64,000 nt of DNA from Flagellimonas maritima (GTDB taxonomy: Bacteria; Bacteroidota; Bacteroidia; Flavobacteriales; Flavobacteriaceae). Under the pieces are notes generated by a model, which had not been told where the DNA came from, made no database searches, and saw nothing but the letters and a program-made list of their open reading frames with translations. Below are positions 19,244 to 26,484 of the stretch, piece by piece. A program made the translations under genes and the position numbers. The number at the start of each line of letters is the position of its first letter. Within the stretch, counting starts at the first letter, position 1. The stretch covers positions 806,001 to 870,000 of the forward strand of contig NZ_CP030104.1 in NCBI RefSeq assembly GCF_003269425.1, written 5' to 3'.

Positions 19244-19513
19244 TTAAAAGGACGAAAAAAGCATTACGGTAATAGAAGCTGAAAGGATAAAAGTGGTAGA
19301 ACTAAAAGTACCGGCCAACCAATTGTGTGCCAATTTTCCAAAAATATTCATGGGAGGGTCGCCATAATAATTATATTGGTATTTTTCAATCATATGATAT
19401 CTATATAACCCTCTAACGATGCCCACTATCAAGTGAATAAACAATAGCATCGTAATGATAGATCCTGCATTCAAATCCTTGGATATTCCCACACTATTTT
19501 TTCTTAATTGCAT
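19244..19513 (-). CDS. Hypothetical small membrane protein downstream of the SPFH gene
   Basis: An 89-residue protein with two predicted membrane segments, SIITMLLFIHLIVGIVRGLY at about 18-37 and TTFILSASITVMLFSSF at the C-terminus. A polar loop (YRYHMIEKYQYNYYGD) lies between them. Its start overlaps the end of the prohibitin-like gene by 20 bp in a different frame, which suggests translational coupling and a link to that membrane scaffold protein. The function is unknown. Confidence 0.6.
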   Translation of the reverse strand: MQLRKNSVGISKDLNAGSIITMLLFIHLIVGIVRGLYRYHMIEKYQYNYYGDPPMNIFGKLAHNWLAGTFSSTTFILSASITVMLFSSF

Positions 19514-20342
19514 CTCCTACGCCAATAAAAGGGATGGCCCCTGCACCTGTTACTTCAGGTAGGATTCCGTTCCATTTTTCTATGGCCTTAAGGTTCGCTT
19601 CTATCTTTCTTAGCTCAATAAGGTCCGGGGAAATATTCATTTTTTGTAATCGTAACGCCTCGGCTTCGGCTGTTCCCGCTGCAATTGTCTGTTCGGCTTC
19701 GACCCTAATCCGATCTAGGTCTCTTTTTGCCTTCAATGCATTTTGTTCAGCAGTTTGCTTAGCTTCGATGGCATCGGTAAACGTTTGTGAAAAACTAAAT
19801 GAAATGATCGAAAAAGCGTCTACGGATATATTGGAAGCTAGTAACCGTGATGTAAGTGCTTGCTGCATCTCGGTGCTTACAGCAGGTCTCTTAGTAATCA
19901 ATTCCTCTGCTGTATATCTGGCAGAAACTGCTTTCATTACTTCTTGAATTGCAGGGTCAATGATACGCTCCTTGAATTCAACGCCAATGGTTTGATATAC
20001 CAAATTGGCTTTGTCTGGTATGATATGATAATTAAGTGCTACGGATAGGTCTACATCCTGCAGGTCAGAAGATGAAGAGGCCGCATCCGTCATTGCCTTT
20101 TGAATTTTTACGTCCATTAGGATGACCGTTTGTACTATCGGTATCTTAAAGTGGATTCCCTCATTCAACACTTTGTCCTGTACGGCACCAAAATTCTGGA
20201 CAACTCCCCGCTCACCTGCACCAATTTGAACCCATGGTCTAAATGCAAACAGCAATACCACCAATGCTGCAATAATGATCAGGTTTCTCGATTGCCCTTT
20301 TTTTAATATATTTTTTATATCTCCCATAGGATCATTATCCAT
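19494..20342 (-). CDS. Prohibitin/SPFH-domain membrane protein
   Basis: A 282-residue prohibitin family protein that forms large membrane-anchored rings and is often associated with membrane proteases. One N-terminal membrane anchor (LIIIAALVVLLFAF) is followed by the SPFH domain (AGERGVVQNFGAVQDKVLNEGIHFKIP, SALNYHIIPDKAN-type segments). A long Ala/Glu/Lys-rich coiled coil follows (AIEAKQTAEQNALKAKRDLD and EAEQTIAAGTAEAEALRLQ). The C-terminal ATG-proximal extension MDNDPMGDIKN lies before the anchor and is cytoplasmic. The gene stands alone apart from the overlapping small membrane gene downstream. Confidence 0.92.
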   Translation of the reverse strand: MDNDPMGDIKNILKKGQSRNLIIIAALVVLLFAFRPWVQIGAGERGVVQNFGAVQDKVLNEGIHFKIPIVQTVILMDVKIQKAMTDAASSSSDLQDVDLSVALNYHIIPDKANLVYQTIGVEFKERIIDPAIQEVMKAVSARYTAEELITKRPAVSTEMQQALTSRLLASNISVDAFSIISFSFSQTFTDAIEAKQTAEQNALKAKRDLDRIRVEAEQTIAAGTAEAEALRLQKMNISPDLIELRKIEANLKAIEKWNGILPEVTGAGAIPFIGVGDAIKKK

Positions 20343-20749
20343 AGTAATTTAGGTTTAATTATAAAGATAGGCTTTCCCATACCTAAGCATATTATACTAA
20401 TTCAAGCAAATCTTACATAAATCACACGTGGTCTGTTAGGGACAAGATCCCATTAGTCTAAGTTCTCTTAATTATAAAGTTTATCGCTATGAAAAAAAAG
20501 CGATTCCAAAGGAAAATAAAGTATGCGATTTAACTTCTAGCGAAAGACTATTCTTAATATAAAGGGCATTTTAAGCTATTCTCGAGGTGTTTTAAGAGTG
20601 AGTAACGTCAATATAGGATGAGTTGGCTTTAAACGGTGCTATGGGCAGGCGAACTGAGTCAAAATTCTAGGTGCCAAAATAGCTTGTATCACTTATTTTA
20701 TCTATCATAGCACCGTGTTAAACTTACCCTAATAGTGTTATGTTTCCAG
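20343..20749. other. Intergenic region between the prohibitin-like gene and a small transcript
   Basis: About 400 bp separating the minus-strand SPFH start from a plus-strand promoter. No ORF or RNA family is recognised. The SPFH promoter is expected on the minus strand near 20350-20450. Confidence 0.4.
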
Positions 20750-20757
20750 TATCTTTG
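20750..20757 (+). promoter_or_regulatory. Bacteroidota-type -7 promoter element (TAnnTTTG) of a small transcript
   Basis: TATCTTTG fits the Bacteroidota -7 consensus TAnnTTTG exactly. No good -33 TTG element lies at the usual spacing. The predicted start is near 20763. The downstream leader contains a hairpin: GATA at 20776 and GGTG at 20782 pair with CGCC-TATC at 20793-20800. After the leader come a short ORF with a purine-rich ribosome-binding site and a terminator. Confidence 0.45.
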
Positions 20758-20826
20758 CGACTTAAGATTTGTGTAGATAAAGGTGTGTATTACGCCTATC
20801 ACAAATAAGTTAATAGAGAAGGAATT

Positions 20827-20949
20827 ATGAAGCAGATAAAGAAGGGGTTTCAGGACAGCAATAGTGGTTTTGAAAGGCCATTGTCCCGTCATGAGAGTTG
20901 GAAAAATAACCGTAGGCATACTGCCTTAAAATTAATACGGTTTTCTTAG
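20827..20949 (+). CDS. Candidate 40-residue basic small protein
   Basis: ATG at 20827 preceded by AGAAGGAAT, a good purine-rich ribosome-binding site, opening a 40-codon frame that ends in TAG at 20949. The product is basic and polar (MKQIKKGFQD, RPLSRHESWKNNRRH, LKLIRFS) with no membrane segment. The frame lies between a TAnnTTTG promoter element and a rho-independent terminator 15 bp after the stop codon, so the transcript would be about 220 nt. I recognise no family. It could instead be a regulatory RNA with an incidental frame, since the leader is structured. Confidence 0.42.
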   Translation: MKQIKKGFQDSNSGFERPLSRHESWKNNRRHTALKLIRFS

Positions 20950-20963
20950 TGACTAGGAATGCT

Positions 20964-20988
20964 AAAGAGGGCTTTCGCCCTTTTTTTT
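20964..20988 (+). terminator. Rho-independent terminator of the small transcript
   Basis: AAAGAGGGC-TTTC-GCCCTTTTTTTT: a GC-rich stem with a four-base loop followed by an eight-T tract, in the plus orientation. Confidence 0.85.
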
Positions 20989-21107
20989 GTTTCGTCTTGT
21001 GAAGTAATTATTATATAGCAAACGTCTTTTGGTCGTAAGAGGAAAATCAACCAAGGGTTTGGTGATAGTAATTAAACCTTTACTTTTCATTCAGTCGGTT
21101 CATATAT

Positions 21108-21782
21108 CTAGGTTATGGGCCCATAAATGGCATACTCCTTTTCTTTTTCAATGGCCCAAACAACATTGCCATAATCAAAATGCCAATATTCCTTCAAATC
21201 ACATACAAAACCTTCGCCTTCAAATAGACCAATAAGTAAGGCCCTATTTTTTCTCGCTTTAGTACTAATATTTGGATGATTGGGATAACATTTTTTTGAA
21301 AGATCGATTTCCAAACCATTGTTGGTTCCAAAATCCATCACGCTATCTTCAAGTTTGTCATAAATCAAGGCATCCACTGCCCCACCTGTGGCATGCATGG
21401 TCATAGTTGGGGGAGCAATAAAATAGCTTATGGTTTCTTTGATTTCACTATTGGATTTTTTGGGATGTTTTTTTTTAAAGGAAGTAAATGTAGTATCCCA
21501 AAGAAGTTGCTGATGTTGATAAGACCTCCAAGCAGAGCGAATAATCAGGATTTTATCCTGCTTGTCCAACACCTTGCTGATTCGGCCTATTTTTTCAACC
21601 ATATCTTCTCTGATCAAATATTGATAATCTTCCAAAATGGATGGCTCAAAAATCAAATTAAAATTCGTGTGCATCAAACTCACTAATGGTGAATGATTTT
21701 CCCTTATCCAAATGGAGGGTGCGAGAAGTTTATGCTGAAGGTCTTTTGCCTCGACAGCTTCACAGTATGTTTGCACATTCAT
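21108..21782 (-). CDS. VanX-like D-Ala-D-Ala dipeptidase (peptidase M15D)
   Basis: A 224-residue zinc D,D-dipeptidase of the VanX/DdpX type, which hydrolyses D-Ala-D-Ala or related D,D-dipeptides. The zinc and catalytic residues are visible. His130 and Asp137 lie in MHATGGAVD, matching the SxHxxGxAxD box. Glu198 and His201 lie in EYWHFDYG, and an Arg-rich segment IRSAWRSYQ precedes them. No signal peptide is present, so it should act in the cytoplasm on recycled or imported dipeptide. Its start overlaps the end of the racemase gene by 23 bp, so the two are translationally coupled. No vanH or vanA ligase lies nearby, which argues for peptide salvage over antibiotic resistance. Confidence 0.88.
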   Translation of the reverse strand: MNVQTYCEAVEAKDLQHKLLAPSIWIRENHSPLVSLMHTNFNLIFEPSILEDYQYLIREDMVEKIGRISKVLDKQDKILIIRSAWRSYQHQQLLWDTTFTSFKKKHPKKSNSEIKETISYFIAPPTMTMHATGGAVDALIYDKLEDSVMDFGTNNGLEIDLSKKCYPNHPNISTKARKNRALLIGLFEGEGFVCDLKEYWHFDYGNVVWAIEKEKEYAIYGPIT

Positions 21783-22845
21783 ATTGATTGATCGTGTTTT
21801 TTACAATGCTAGGGGTGCAAAATACGCTTAACAATGCGCTATAATTCAGATTGAACGCTACGGTATTCCCAACTCTTAGACTTGTTTTAGTATTGTCTAT
21901 CAACATGTGGTCACTGGTGGCACCCAGTACAATTATTTCTTGTTTTGGGGTAATTCCTGAAACAACAACGTCCTGTGTTCCAATTGCAAGAACGGCTCTA
22001 TCCATAAAGCCTTTGTTCTTAAACCGAGGGGTATTACCACTTGCATTTTGATATACTGTCCCATAGGGTTGTGATGGTTTTCTTTTTGCTTCGATTACCT
22101 CGGCCATTAGAGTGAAGATATCTGTAAAAAGTCCTAGTATCGGTTTTCTACAAAGTGCTTCTCTACCCAAAAAAATGGATTCCCCCACTCGTAAGCTATT
22201 TATTCTGCCCACATCTTTTGAAGATGTAAACCATTTGTAATTTGCGGAGTTTCCGCCGGACACCATGGCCAGGGTGATTTTAAATTTTTCTTCCAAACGG
22301 ATCGCTATTGAAGACAATTCGTTCATTTTGTCCTCATCAGGACTTATTCCTCCAAAGCAGGCAAGATTTGTTCCTATGCCTACCAAGGCCAGGCCTTTCA
22401 GTTTCAACACCACTTTTACAATGGCATCCATTTCCGATGGCATAATCCCTTCCCGTAAGTCCCCAAGCTCCACCATAAGAACAACCTTATGTATGATATG
22501 GTTCTTTAATGCATATTCCGAAAGTTTTTTTAGAACTTCCAATTCAGAGTTTAGACTTATGTTCGTATGGGTAACCACATTTTCTACCTGGCTGAGTGCT
22601 GGTGTTCGGAGTAACAGGTATTGTGCCCTTATACCTGCTCTACGCATTTTTATGATATTCGCAATTCTGGAGTCTGCAAGGATTTCAATACCATTTTGAA
22701 CCAAAACATCTGCGATTATTGGATTGCCCCCGATTACCTTGGTCACCCCAATTATATCAATGCCCTTAGAACCATACAGTTTTTTCAACTGTTGCACGTT
22801 GTGGGCAATCTTTGCTAAATCAATATCGATTCTGGGAAGGTTCAA
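21760..22845 (-). CDS. Alanine/ornithine-racemase-like PLP enzyme (fold type III)
   Basis: A 361-residue PLP enzyme with the alanine-racemase N-terminal barrel, of the family that includes ornithine racemase. The PLP lysine is Lys36 in IIGVTKVIGG. Family blocks follow: GIEILADSRIANIIKMRRAG, VELGDLREG, GIGTNLACFGG, SGGNSANYKWF and RVGESIFLG. The C-terminal 130 residues form the beta domain. It sits between the DUF1611 gene (4-bp ATGA overlap upstream) and the VanX-like gene (23-bp overlap downstream). The amino acid used cannot be fixed from sequence. The neighbouring genes suggest Ala or Glu, or another residue released from cell-wall peptides. Confidence 0.88.
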   Translation of the reverse strand: MNLPRIDIDLAKIAHNVQQLKKLYGSKGIDIIGVTKVIGGNPIIADVLVQNGIEILADSRIANIIKMRRAGIRAQYLLLRTPALSQVENVVTHTNISLNSELEVLKKLSEYALKNHIIHKVVLMVELGDLREGIMPSEMDAIVKVVLKLKGLALVGIGTNLACFGGISPDEDKMNELSSIAIRLEEKFKITLAMVSGGNSANYKWFTSSKDVGRINSLRVGESIFLGREALCRKPILGLFTDIFTLMAEVIEAKRKPSQPYGTVYQNASGNTPRFKNKGFMDRAVLAIGTQDVVVSGITPKQEIIVLGATSDHMLIDNTKTSLRVGNTVAFNLNYSALLSVFCTPSIVKNTINQYECANIL

Positions 22846-23921
22846 ATCAACACCGACTCTCTTTTTAACTCTGGAAATGTTTTGACCAACTGTTTTACCA
22901 GTTTATCGCATCCGTGCAGTAAGACATCCGAAACAGGTAGATTATATTCTGATTCATACTGATTTATTACATGACCCACTTCTGCTTGGGTCATGTTTTC
23001 ATGGTTAATGGTGATGGCTATAACTTTTGATTTGGAGAACACCTCTATCATTTCAATCTCGTCTACCAAGTCCAACAAAGGAATTTTAGGGTAGTCGCAA
23101 TAACTTTTCCGCTTTGGGGGATGCTGTAGTATGATTGCATCGGGCATTGCCCCCCGAATAATGGCACTTGAAGAAGTAAACGCAGGGTGGCTTAATGCTC
23201 CCTGTCCTTCAACAACAATGATATCGGGTTGTTCTTGCTCATAGGCATTTAAGATGGCGTTTTCAACCTCACCAGTAGCAAACCCAGATGTTAAGACGTC
23301 TATGGCCACTCCGTATTTGGAGCCTTGGAGCAGGCCTGTTTGGCCAGTTGTCACAAAGACAGCGTTAAGACCTTCATTTCTTAAGGCTTCTACCAATACT
23401 AATGCCGTAGTTCTTTTACCCACCGCACAATCAGTGCCCATTATCGTAATTATCGGAACCTTTACCTCTTGAATACGTCCCGAAAAATTATGGAGGTTTT
23501 CACGTTTTGGAGGCTTTCTAACATCCAGTATAGTTACTCCATAATTACGGGCCATACGGGCAAATTGAGAATTCTCGCTAAAAAATTCGGGAAGACCATT
23601 AACAATGTTCATCCCACTTTTCATAGCGGTAAAAATCATTTCTTTTTGTTCATCGTTTAAAAAGGAAGCGAGTGGGGCGATGCCGTAGATAAAATATTCA
23701 GGGATAGCGTTTAATTCTTCTAAGGCTAGTGCTATACTTTCAAAGATGGGAATGGCATTTTTTACACCATCAAGATATTCTCCTGCATCCTGACCAGCCT
23801 TTGAACTATCTATGACCCCAACGATATCATAGGTCTCCGACTGCCGAATAAGTCCATTCGCCACTTTACCATCTATATATCCAAATTCATTCTCGCAATA
23901 AATTAAAGCCTTAGCTCTCAT
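22842..23921 (-). CDS. DUF1611 family P-loop protein, possible D-amino-acid N-acyltransferase
   Basis: A 359-residue DUF1611 protein. The N-terminal half has a Rossmann-like domain (IVGVIDSSKAGQDAGEYLDG, EYFIYGIAPL). The C-terminal half has a P-loop-like segment, ITIMGTDCAVGKRTTALVL, followed by FVTTGQTGLLQG and IVVEGQGALSHPA. As I recall, one member of the family (DgcN) has been described as a D-glutamate N-acetyltransferase in marine bacteria. Transfer of that function here is inference. This is the first gene of a three-gene operon whose next members are a PLP racemase (ATGA overlap) and a VanX-type D,D-dipeptidase, which strongly suggests work on D-amino acids. It has no signal peptide and should be cytoplasmic. 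Confidence 0.85.
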   Translation of the reverse strand: MRAKALIYCENEFGYIDGKVANGLIRQSETYDIVGVIDSSKAGQDAGEYLDGVKNAIPIFESIALALEELNAIPEYFIYGIAPLASFLNDEQKEMIFTAMKSGMNIVNGLPEFFSENSQFARMARNYGVTILDVRKPPKRENLHNFSGRIQEVKVPIITIMGTDCAVGKRTTALVLVEALRNEGLNAVFVTTGQTGLLQGSKYGVAIDVLTSGFATGEVENAILNAYEQEQPDIIVVEGQGALSHPAFTSSSAIIRGAMPDAIILQHPPKRKSYCDYPKIPLLDLVDEIEMIEVFSKSKVIAITINHENMTQAEVGHVINQYESEYNLPVSDVLLHGCDKLVKQLVKTFPELKRESVLI

Positions 23922-24055
23922 AAGTTATATTGTTTAGTTGTCCGAATCTATAGTACTACCTCAAAAGGTTTTAATTCTCTATCAAAACAAACCTATGCAT
24001 TAGCGTTAGCTGACCCTGAACCGTTTTTTGATTATACCAATAATCCATTCATGCG

Positions 24056-24390
24056 TTATGGTTGATTCTTAATAGTGGTGCAGATTATCTTGAGATTATG
24101 ATATGCTTCAATTGAATTGGAAGAACATGCAGGGATAAGTATGGAATCCCTTTTCTGCATAAAGTTGGGATTACCTCCTATAACAACCTCGGTCTTTCCT
24201 TCAATTCTATGGATGAAGCAGATAAATGGGGATTCCTTGTGGGGCAATATCTTAACAAAATCAAATGCGAATGCCTGTATGCCACAATTATTCTGAACAC
24301 CTATGTTTTTACGAAAATAGCATTAGACTTGAACTCCAATATTGCAGCTAAGTTAAACGTAATGAATTCTTCAAATTCACCTGTGTCCAT
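24056..24390 (-). pseudogene. Possible C-terminal remnant of a class I mannose-6-phosphate isomerase
   Basis: Minus-strand coding-like sequence in two frames. From the ATG at 24390 a first frame reads EFEEFITFNLAAILEFKSN and stops. After a frameshift near 24300-24315 a second frame runs to 24056 with FICFIHRIEGKTEV and KRDSILIPACSSNSIE. The pattern of a beta-strand followed by G-E-T-V-L-I-P-A-like sequence resembles the cupin C-terminus of ManA. The match is short and I am not sure of it. The catalytic zinc-binding part is missing, so no activity is expected. Confidence 0.35.
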
Positions 24391-24422
24391 AATTTAAAAT
24401 ATAATATAGTATTCCTTTTGTT

Positions 24423-24539
24423 CTACTCCGTTCTTTTTTTGGCATCCCGTTTTGCTCTTTTGGCGGCTTTTTTCTCTTTAGGCGTACTAGAGGGCGTTGT
24501 TTTTCCTAATTTCTGTTTTCCTTCTTTTTCTCTTGACAT
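24423..24539 (-). CDS. Small basic protein, 38 residues
   Basis: ATG at 24539 opens a 38-codon frame ending in TAG at 24423. The product is highly charged (MSREKEGKQKLGKTTPSSTP, then a Lys/Arg/Ala-rich tail EKKAAKRAKRDAKKRTE). Similar short Lys/Ala-rich proteins of unknown role occur widely in Bacteroidota (recollection). The composition suggests nucleic-acid or ribosome binding, or an unstructured protein. It has no membrane segment and stands alone. Confidence 0.5.
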   Translation of the reverse strand: MSREKEGKQKLGKTTPSSTPKEKKAAKRAKRDAKKRTE

Positions 24540-24558
24540 ATATTTTACTTTTATTGCT

Positions 24559-24627
24559 TTATGAAATTGAAACAGCGACCCCCAACATTATTAATAAAAG
24601 CACAAAACAAATAGCGCATTTTCTCAC
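24559..24627 (-). CDS. Possible 22-residue hydrophobic peptide
   Basis: A GTG at 24627 opens a 22-codon frame, MRKCAICFVLLLIMLGVAVS plus two residues, ending 20 bp before the 38-residue basic protein. It has the shape of a signal or single-membrane peptide. There is no independent evidence of translation. It could also be leader sequence of the downstream small gene. Confidence 0.2.
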   Translation of the reverse strand: MRKCAICFVLLLIMLGVAVSIS

Positions 24628-24714
24628 GGTGTTTATTTATAATTGCTGTGTGCGATACAAAATCGCTTGACCAAAACAATGGTTGCTACAATACCAGACC
24701 ATTTTGCTTTTCAC

Positions 24715-24753
24715 AAAAAAAAGAGCAGTATTTTTTAGTTCCTGCTCTTTTTT
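24715..24753. terminator. Bidirectional terminator-like hairpin
   Basis: An A-run plus GAGCAG at 24715-24728 pairs with CTGCTC plus a T-run at 24742-24753 across a 13-base loop. The A-tract and T-tract flanks let it act on both strands. It lies between the small basic gene and a decayed ORF. Confidence 0.65.
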
Positions 24754-24767
24754 GTGCCTTTAACAAT

Positions 24768-25016
24768 CTAAAAGCACTTATCAACAAACAAAATTAAATT
24801 CTCTTCCTCCCAGTATTGTTCAGGCCATGTTTTTGAAATTTCCCGAAGTCATTTCTTGATTCTGATCAAATTGGGTTTTAGGTTTTTCTCCAATTCCTTC
24901 CATCTTGCAGTTTCTTGGTTTTCATTATCGAACACGGGCCTAAAGACATCTCTAATTTTTTGAGAATCCCGTAAACCAAATTGTTCTTTTCGAATATGTC
25001 CATAAATGTTGTGTAT
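24768..25016 (-). pseudogene. Unknown ORF remnant with an internal TGA and no start
   Basis: One minus-strand frame is open from 25016 to a TAG at 24768 except for a single in-frame TGA at 24849-24851. Upstream of it the translation reads GHIRKEQFGLRDSQKIRDV and ARWKELEKNLKPNL. Downstream it reads LREISKTWPEQYWEEENLIL. Both parts have coding-like composition, and no ATG, GTG or TTG start is well placed. I do not recognise the family. A selenocysteine reading is unlikely because no downstream SECIS-like hairpin or selenium gene is visible. Confidence 0.35.
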
Positions 25017-25108
25017 TTAGTAATGTTCATTAACATTATAACAGCGAGTAAAGATGCGACAGAAACAAGGGAATTTTGCTATATAAATATTTGTGAACCT
25101 TACATATA

Positions 25109-25669
25109 TCACAGGTTTTCCAAATTTTGCTGTCTTTTTTTCTTCATTTTTTTGAAAAAAGATGGTGTGAGACCAGTAACTTTTTTAAATTGATTTGACA
25201 GGTGCGATGGGCTGCTGTAGTGGAGTTTATAAGCAATTTCGGCCAAATTAAGCTCATTGTATAGCAATAATTCTTTCGCCTTTTCGATTTTATGTTTGAT
25301 AATATAGTGTTGTATGGTGATTCCTTGCACTTCAGAAAATGTATTCGCCAAATAGGTATAATCATATCCCAATTTTTCGCTTAAGTAACCAGAATAATTT
25401 GTTTTTGGAATTTCATCATTGTAATGAACCATTTCAACTATTACATTTTTTATTCTTTCGATTAATATACTCTTCTTATCATCCAACAATTCCAATCCGG
25501 ACTTGAGCAGATTATTCTTGAGTTGAATTCGCTTTTCATGGGCAATTTCTCCCATAATTTCAACCATGCCTAGATTCAATTTAACGTAATCCAGTTCCAA
25601 CTTTATCAGTTCTTCCTTTACCAACATTTTACAGCGAAGACTGACCATGTATTTTATATATAATCTCAT
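25109..25669 (-). CDS. AraC-family transcriptional regulator
   Basis: A 186-residue DNA-binding regulator. The C-terminal 85 residues carry the two AraC-type helix-turn-helix motifs (YLANTFSEVQGITIQHYIIKH, then LNLAEIAYKLHYSSPSHLSN and FKKVTGLTPSFFKK). The N-terminal 95 residues (MRLYIKYMVSLRCKMLVKEE, KNNLLKSGLELLDDKK) belong to a short domain common in Bacteroidota AraC proteins that lacks the large sugar-binding cupin. A small palindrome, AGGTG-GT-CACCT at 25689-25700, lies about 20 bp upstream of the start codon and could be an autoregulatory site (inference). No obvious target gene adjoins it. Confidence 0.9.
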   Translation of the reverse strand: MRLYIKYMVSLRCKMLVKEELIKLELDYVKLNLGMVEIMGEIAHEKRIQLKNNLLKSGLELLDDKKSILIERIKNVIVEMVHYNDEIPKTNYSGYLSEKLGYDYTYLANTFSEVQGITIQHYIIKHKIEKAKELLLYNELNLAEIAYKLHYSSPSHLSNQFKKVTGLTPSFFKKMKKKRQQNLENL

Positions 25670-26019
25670 ATCCTTAGTTTAAAAATAAAGGTGGTCACCT
25701 AGCTGGCACATAACCATCAATAGACTTTTATATTTTAAATCCCAGAAAATTAAAAACAGGTTTCCGCGCTGAATAATAGGATTCTAATGCTCTTGAAGAA
25801 AGTGAAAGCGATTGCTTCTTAAAGGTAGTCAATAAATGGTGTTTTGATGTATTAACACAAAAATCATTTTTAACTTTTGAATCCAATCTAAGAGATATTG
25901 GAAGATTAAAAATGGGACCTGTTCTTATTAATAAAGCAATAATTAAAAACAGAACCTATTCCAAATATTCCTTAAGGAAATCCCACTTTGAGAATTCCAT
26001 TAACCGTCCCACATAATGT
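25670..26019. other. Intergenic region upstream of the AraC gene
   Basis: About 350 bp of AT-rich sequence with no supported gene. It contains the palindrome noted at 25689-25700 and ends at a terminator-like hairpin on the plus strand. Confidence 0.4.
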
Positions 26020-26045
26020 AAGCCACCTCTATCAAGATGGCTTTT
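26020..26045 (+). terminator. Terminator-like hairpin
   Basis: AAGCCA at 26020 pairs with TGGCTT at 26038. An inner TCT/AGA pairing closes a four-base loop with a two-base bulge, and a T-tract follows. No gene directly upstream on the plus strand is supported, so it may end an unrecognised transcript. Confidence 0.45.
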
Positions 26046-26050
26046 TATTC

Positions 26051-26257
26051 ATGATAAATCTAATTCGCGTTATTGAATATTATCGAGAAGTTTGTCCTTA
26101 TAAATTAGATGAAAAAGATATAATTTTCGATGAAACTCTCCGTCCATACCTTTTATCCATTCTTTTTTTCGTAGAACGATTGCTTTATGCTACCATCTTA
26201 ACCATTGGCATCTTTGTAACAAACAAATCCCATGAAAATCCTACTAAAAAATATTAA
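26051..26257 (+). CDS. Possible small membrane protein (uncertain)
   Basis: A 68-codon frame from the ATG at 26051 that begins MINLIRVIEYYREVCPYKLD and has one long hydrophobic stretch (YLLSILFFVERLLYATILTI). An upstream TTG would lengthen it to 89 residues but runs through the terminator-like hairpin. No family is recognised. Just after it a further short hydrophobic frame ends at 26363. Both could be remnants of one larger gene. Confidence 0.3.
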   Translation: MINLIRVIEYYREVCPYKLDEKDIIFDETLRPYLLSILFFVERLLYATILTIGIFVTNKSHENPTKKY

Positions 26258-26484
26258 GAAAGAGTTTACTCCAGATAATATGACGGCGGCCATTAGCTGT
26301 CTAATAATTTCCATAACCATTTATTTTATTTTGGCTGTTATAAACAGGGAAATCCTCTTGTAATAAATAAAGGCCCCCTTTTTAATTTAAGATAAAACAG
26401 AAAATACAGTATTCTCGTTAAGCACTTCCATTTGGTTGCGCTTCACTTTATTCCTAAATTCAAATAAAAATTGATTTTTAGGAT

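Noticed and set aside
20698..20919. 73-residue minus-strand frame across the small transcript
   Set aside because: It runs antisense through the promoter, hairpin and small ORF, has no ribosome-binding site and no family similarity.
21108..21782. Vancomycin-resistance vanX gene
   Set aside because: No vanH or vanA ligase or VanRS system lies nearby. The neighbours are DUF1611 and a PLP racemase, which favour dipeptide salvage.
24768..25016. Selenoprotein reading through the TGA
   Set aside because: No SECIS-like hairpin directly after the TGA and no selenium genes in the window. A point mutation is simpler.
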